DNA from: DATMRF01 sp035566435
GTDB taxonomy: Bacteria; Verrucomicrobiota; Verrucomicrobiia; Limisphaerales; UBA8199
Assembly: GCA_035566435.1 (NCBI GenBank)
Contig: DATMRF010000088.1
Location: forward strand, 17,222 to 81,221
Direction of reading: 5' to 3'
Length of the DNA stretch: 64,000 nucleotides
This document shows positions 61,993 to 64,000 of this stretch, piece by piece. How positions within the stretch are numbered: the stretch's first letter is position 1; every line of letters starts with the position of its first letter. The notes below the pieces were generated by a model. It saw nothing but the letters and a program-made list of their open reading frames with translations. It did no database searches and was not told where the DNA came from. The position numbers and the translations under genes are program-made.

Positions 61993-62241
61993 ATGAGAAA
62001 TGAATGGTTCAAATGTTTGGGCTGGGTGTACCGGCCGGCGAGCTGGCAAGGAATAGTGCTGGTGCTGTTGGCGATCGGATTTTGTGTGCAAGTCTTTGTC
62101 GCTGTGGACCGGCATTCGCATTCCGTTAGCGACACGCTCTACGGAGTGTTTCCTTATTTTGCGTGTTGCTTTCTGCTCTTGAACTGGGTGGCGTCGCACA
62201 CGAGCGGATCCGGGCAGCGCGACGAAGGCGCAGATGGATGA
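61993..62241 (+). CDS. small membrane protein
   Basis: This 82-residue protein starts at the ATG at 61993 with an AAAGGAAAA ribosome site about 5 bases upstream. It has two hydrophobic helices (WQGIVLVLLAIGFCVQVFVAV and a VFPYFACCFLLLNWVA helix), with the loop holding DRHSHSVSDTLYG. I do not recognise a family. It is the first gene of a plus-strand membrane-protein operon, with the next gene about 15 bases on. Confidence 0.65.
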   Translation: MRNEWFKCLGWVYRPASWQGIVLVLLAIGFCVQVFVAVDRHSHSVSDTLYGVFPYFACCFLLLNWVASHTSGSGQRDEGADG

Positions 62242-62256
62242 CCGGGGTTGCGACCG

Positions 62257-63018
62257 ATGAAATGCGCGAGAAATCGTGAACGGCAGCGGCTGACCGTGGT
62301 TGTCTTTGCCGTGGCGATGGCATGGGTGGAGGCGGCGGTCGTATATTATCTGCGCACGATGATCGACCGGATCGATCCACACCAGCCGGAGCCGCTGCCG
62401 ATTATTGGCGGCTTGGGTCCGGCGGAGCTCGTTCGGGAGGTTGCCACGCTGCTCATGCTGCTTGCGGTGGGGGTGCTGGCGGGCAAGACCTGGGGAAGCC
62501 GCCTTGGCTACGCCGCGCTGGCTTTTGGAGTCTGGGACATTCTCTATTACGTGTTCCTCAAATTGCTCTGCGGGTGGCCTCATTCACTTTTGGATTGGGA
62601 TATCCTGTTTCTGCTCCCGTTGCCTTGGTGGGGTCCGGTGCTGGCACCGGTATCGATCGCGCTGCTGATGGTCGTTTGGGGAGCCCTCGCGAGCGGCGAG
62701 GCGACCGTTCCAGCCGATGCCTCGCGCGCATGGAACCTCTGGTTGGTGAGCGCGGCAGGGGCCGCCCTCGCGCTTTATCTGTTCATGGCGGACAGTATTC
62801 GTGTTTCGCGTGATGGAATCGAGGCGGTGCGCAATGTCCTTCCAGCGGAGTTTAACTGGGGTTGGTTCGCGGGAGCCTGGTTGCTGATGGCAGCGCCGGT
62901 CTTGAACATTCTTGGCCGGCGCTTAAGATTCCTGAGGGCAAGAAATGCCGCCGCGACCGGCCTGCGCCGATCGGACGCTGCTCCCGCGCGTTCGGTTGGG
63001 GCGATGGAACCGGAATGA
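62257..63018 (+). CDS. polytopic membrane protein
   Basis: This protein of about 253 residues starts at the ATG at 62257 (MKCARNRERQRL); a TTG at 62248 is also in frame. It has six or seven hydrophobic helices, including VVVFAVAMAWVEAAVVYYL, ATLLMLLAVGVLAGK, YAALAFGVWDILYYVFLKL, WWGPVLAPVSIALLMVVWG and LWLVSAAGAALALYLF. The FGVWDILYYVFLKL and DWDILFLLP blocks look conserved and polar within membrane, so it may be a transporter-like or signalling protein, but I cannot place it. Confidence 0.7.
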   Translation: MKCARNRERQRLTVVVFAVAMAWVEAAVVYYLRTMIDRIDPHQPEPLPIIGGLGPAELVREVATLLMLLAVGVLAGKTWGSRLGYAALAFGVWDILYYVFLKLLCGWPHSLLDWDILFLLPLPWWGPVLAPVSIALLMVVWGALASGEATVPADASRAWNLWLVSAAGAALALYLFMADSIRVSRDGIEAVRNVLPAEFNWGWFAGAWLLMAAPVLNILGRRLRFLRARNAAATGLRRSDAAPARSVGAMEPE

Positions 63019-63079
63019 GCCGTGGCAACAGCGCGACTTGGTCGAGTGGTGCCGTATGCCGGATGGTCAATATTACGAT

Positions 63080-63790
63080 ATGAAACTAATGAAATTGGCA
63101 TTTAAACGGGAAACGGTCATGCCGATGCTGGCCCTCGTGTTTGCCTCCGGTGTCACTGCCGCGTTGGTAGTGGCACGGATGGTCTGGATCGGCAGCGCCC
63201 GGGACGGCTTCCTGTTATGGAACCTGTTCCTCGCCTGGCTGCCGCTGGTGTTCGCTTTGCTCGCTTGCGACGCTTACCGCAGCGGGACCGCAGGGAACTG
63301 GCGCTTTTTTGGCTTGGCTGGCGCCTGGCTGCTATTTTTCCCGAACGCGCCCTACATTTTCACCGACGTTATCCACCTGGCCAACCGGTTTCACGGCCAA
63401 TTCTGGGTGGACCTGGTGTTGATTCTGATTTGCGCCCTCACCGGGCTCGTGCTGGGTTTTGTGTCGCTCTTCCTGATGCAGTCAGTCGTTTCGCGAATGT
63501 TCGGCCGGGCCGCAAGTTGGCTCTTTATCGCGGGGATTGCTGGCCTAAGCGGAGTCGGTATTTACCTTGGACGCTTCCTGCGTTTCAACAGTTGGGACGT
63601 CGTATTTAAGCCCTTGGCGCTAGGTCGCGACCTCGGCCACTTGGCTGCGAACCCGCTGGCACATCCGCACTCGTTTGTCTTGCCCGCGCTGTTCGCCACT
63701 TTCCTGTTTATCGCGTACCTGATGCTCTACGCCCTGACGCATTTGCAGCATGCCCCGATCGTGGCGGCCTCGCCGAACGCTGCGAAATGA
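63080..63790 (+). CDS. DUF1361 membrane protein
   Basis: This 236-residue membrane protein starts at the ATG at 63080 (MKLMKLAFKRETVM). It has the DUF1361 landmarks: LLWNLFLAWLPLVFAL, a FPNAPYIFTDVIHLA motif, GLVLGFVSLFLMQSVV, and YLGRFLRFNSWDVV. There are about seven helices. The role of DUF1361 is unknown. Its stop overlaps the next ATG as ATGA. Confidence 0.9.
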   Translation: MKLMKLAFKRETVMPMLALVFASGVTAALVVARMVWIGSARDGFLLWNLFLAWLPLVFALLACDAYRSGTAGNWRFFGLAGAWLLFFPNAPYIFTDVIHLANRFHGQFWVDLVLILICALTGLVLGFVSLFLMQSVVSRMFGRAASWLFIAGIAGLSGVGIYLGRFLRFNSWDVVFKPLALGRDLGHLAANPLAHPHSFVLPALFATFLFIAYLMLYALTHLQHAPIVAASPNAAK

Positions 63791-64000
63791 CACGGAAAGC
63801 ATTGCTTGAACGGCGGATAAGAGTTCTCACCCCGTTCTTTCTCGCCGGGCTGGTGCTCAGCGGAGTTACCGCCATCCCTTTGGAGGTTGAAGTTGACTGG
63901 CTGGCGAAGATTACTCATCTCTCGACCATTCCCGACTATTCCACGCAGGATACTTTAGGACGGTTGGGACGGTTGGGACGGTTGGGACGGTTGGGACGGT
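63787..64000 (+). CDS. membrane protein start, running into a 9-bp in-frame tandem repeat
   Basis: This open frame starts at the ATG at 63787, overlapping the DUF1361 stop as ATGA, and is cut by the window end after 71 codons. It reads MTRKALLERRIRVLTPFFLA with GLVLSGVTAIP after it (one helix), then EVDWLAKITHLSTIPDY. From about 63957 it runs into TTGGGACGG units, read as Leu-Gly-Arg, for the last 44 bases. The start is well supported by the overlap; whether the repeat is coding is unclear. Confidence 0.6.
   Translation, partial: MTRKALLERRIRVLTPFFLAGLVLSGVTAIPLEVEVDWLAKITHLSTIPDYSTQDTLGRLGRLGRLGRLGR
63957..64000. repeat. 9-bp tandem repeat (TTGGGACGG)
   Basis: At least four exact copies of TTGGGACGG follow a diverged TTAGGACGG and continue to the window edge. 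The unit length of 9 keeps any frame open. The word shares GGGAC with the arrays at 25.6-25.95 kb. Confidence 0.9.

Noticed and set aside
1..64000. tRNA, rRNA, riboswitch or transposase genes.
   Set aside because: I looked through the intergenic spaces for T-loop-like GTTCGANTC strings with matching stems, known riboswitch cores and transposase motifs and found none convincing; a covariance-model scan would be needed to exclude them.

Overview
The window reads as chromosomal DNA of a Verrucomicrobiota bacterium, most likely the Pedosphaera/Limisphaerales group (an inference from gene content; no rRNA or tRNA gene was seen). The signs are GC-rich coding DNA, very large secreted proteins built from Ig-like, LamG-like and Calx-beta-like modules that end in a short tail closing on F/Y-Y-R-(V/I), prepilin-like proteins carrying the H-x9-D-G motif, Tat-exported Gfo/Idh/MocA oxidoreductases, a bacillithiol gene set, LPS genes, and intergenic spaces packed with palindromic elements and degenerate short tandem repeats.

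Layout. 0-4.6 kb: the 3' end of miaA, then ftsK (minus) and dinB (plus), which are divergent. 4.8-11.3 kb (minus): a compact gene string of a small membrane protein, a sodium:solute symporter, a BshC-like protein, bshB1, bshA and an OPT transporter, linked by 4-base ATGA overlaps or short gaps. This couples bacillithiol synthesis to two transporters. 11.6-17.4 kb (minus): a secreted PIG-L hydrolase, two DUF2911 proteins, a SHOCT lipoprotein and a GH16 glycosidase. 17.6-25.5 kb: POT and OPT peptide transporters, a PA0069-type radical SAM protein, a lone MshEN domain, a GNAT, an ACT-domain protein, a frameshifted nitroreductase and a membrane protein.

25.5-26.6 kb is non-coding and made of several different 10-bp-phased arrays; it precedes a giant secreted metzincin-like protein. 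31.9-37.7 kb is a housekeeping run on one strand: kdsA, an LptA/OstA-like gene, lptB, hprK, ptsH (HPr) and gatC, i.e. Kdo/LPS export beside an HPr kinase/HPr pair. 37.6-49 kb: asnS, a secreted aldose epimerase, a Tat-exported oxidoreductase, a HEAT-repeat protein, gatA, ridA, rmuC and a NahK-like sugar kinase. 49.1-55.1 kb: two H-x9-D-G prepilin-like proteins flanking a 1266-residue secreted Calx-beta/Ig protein. 55.3-64 kb: an HpnI-like glycosyltransferase, a second non-coding array region, a remarkable protein made of about fifteen Myb/SANT-like repeats, a winged-helix regulator with a membrane partner, ispH and a membrane-protein operon that runs off the window into an in-frame 9-bp repeat.

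The most unusual items are the fifteen-repeat Myb-like protein, the helically phased and octamer-phased non-coding arrays, and a palindromic element family that is translated in frame ahead of signal peptides.
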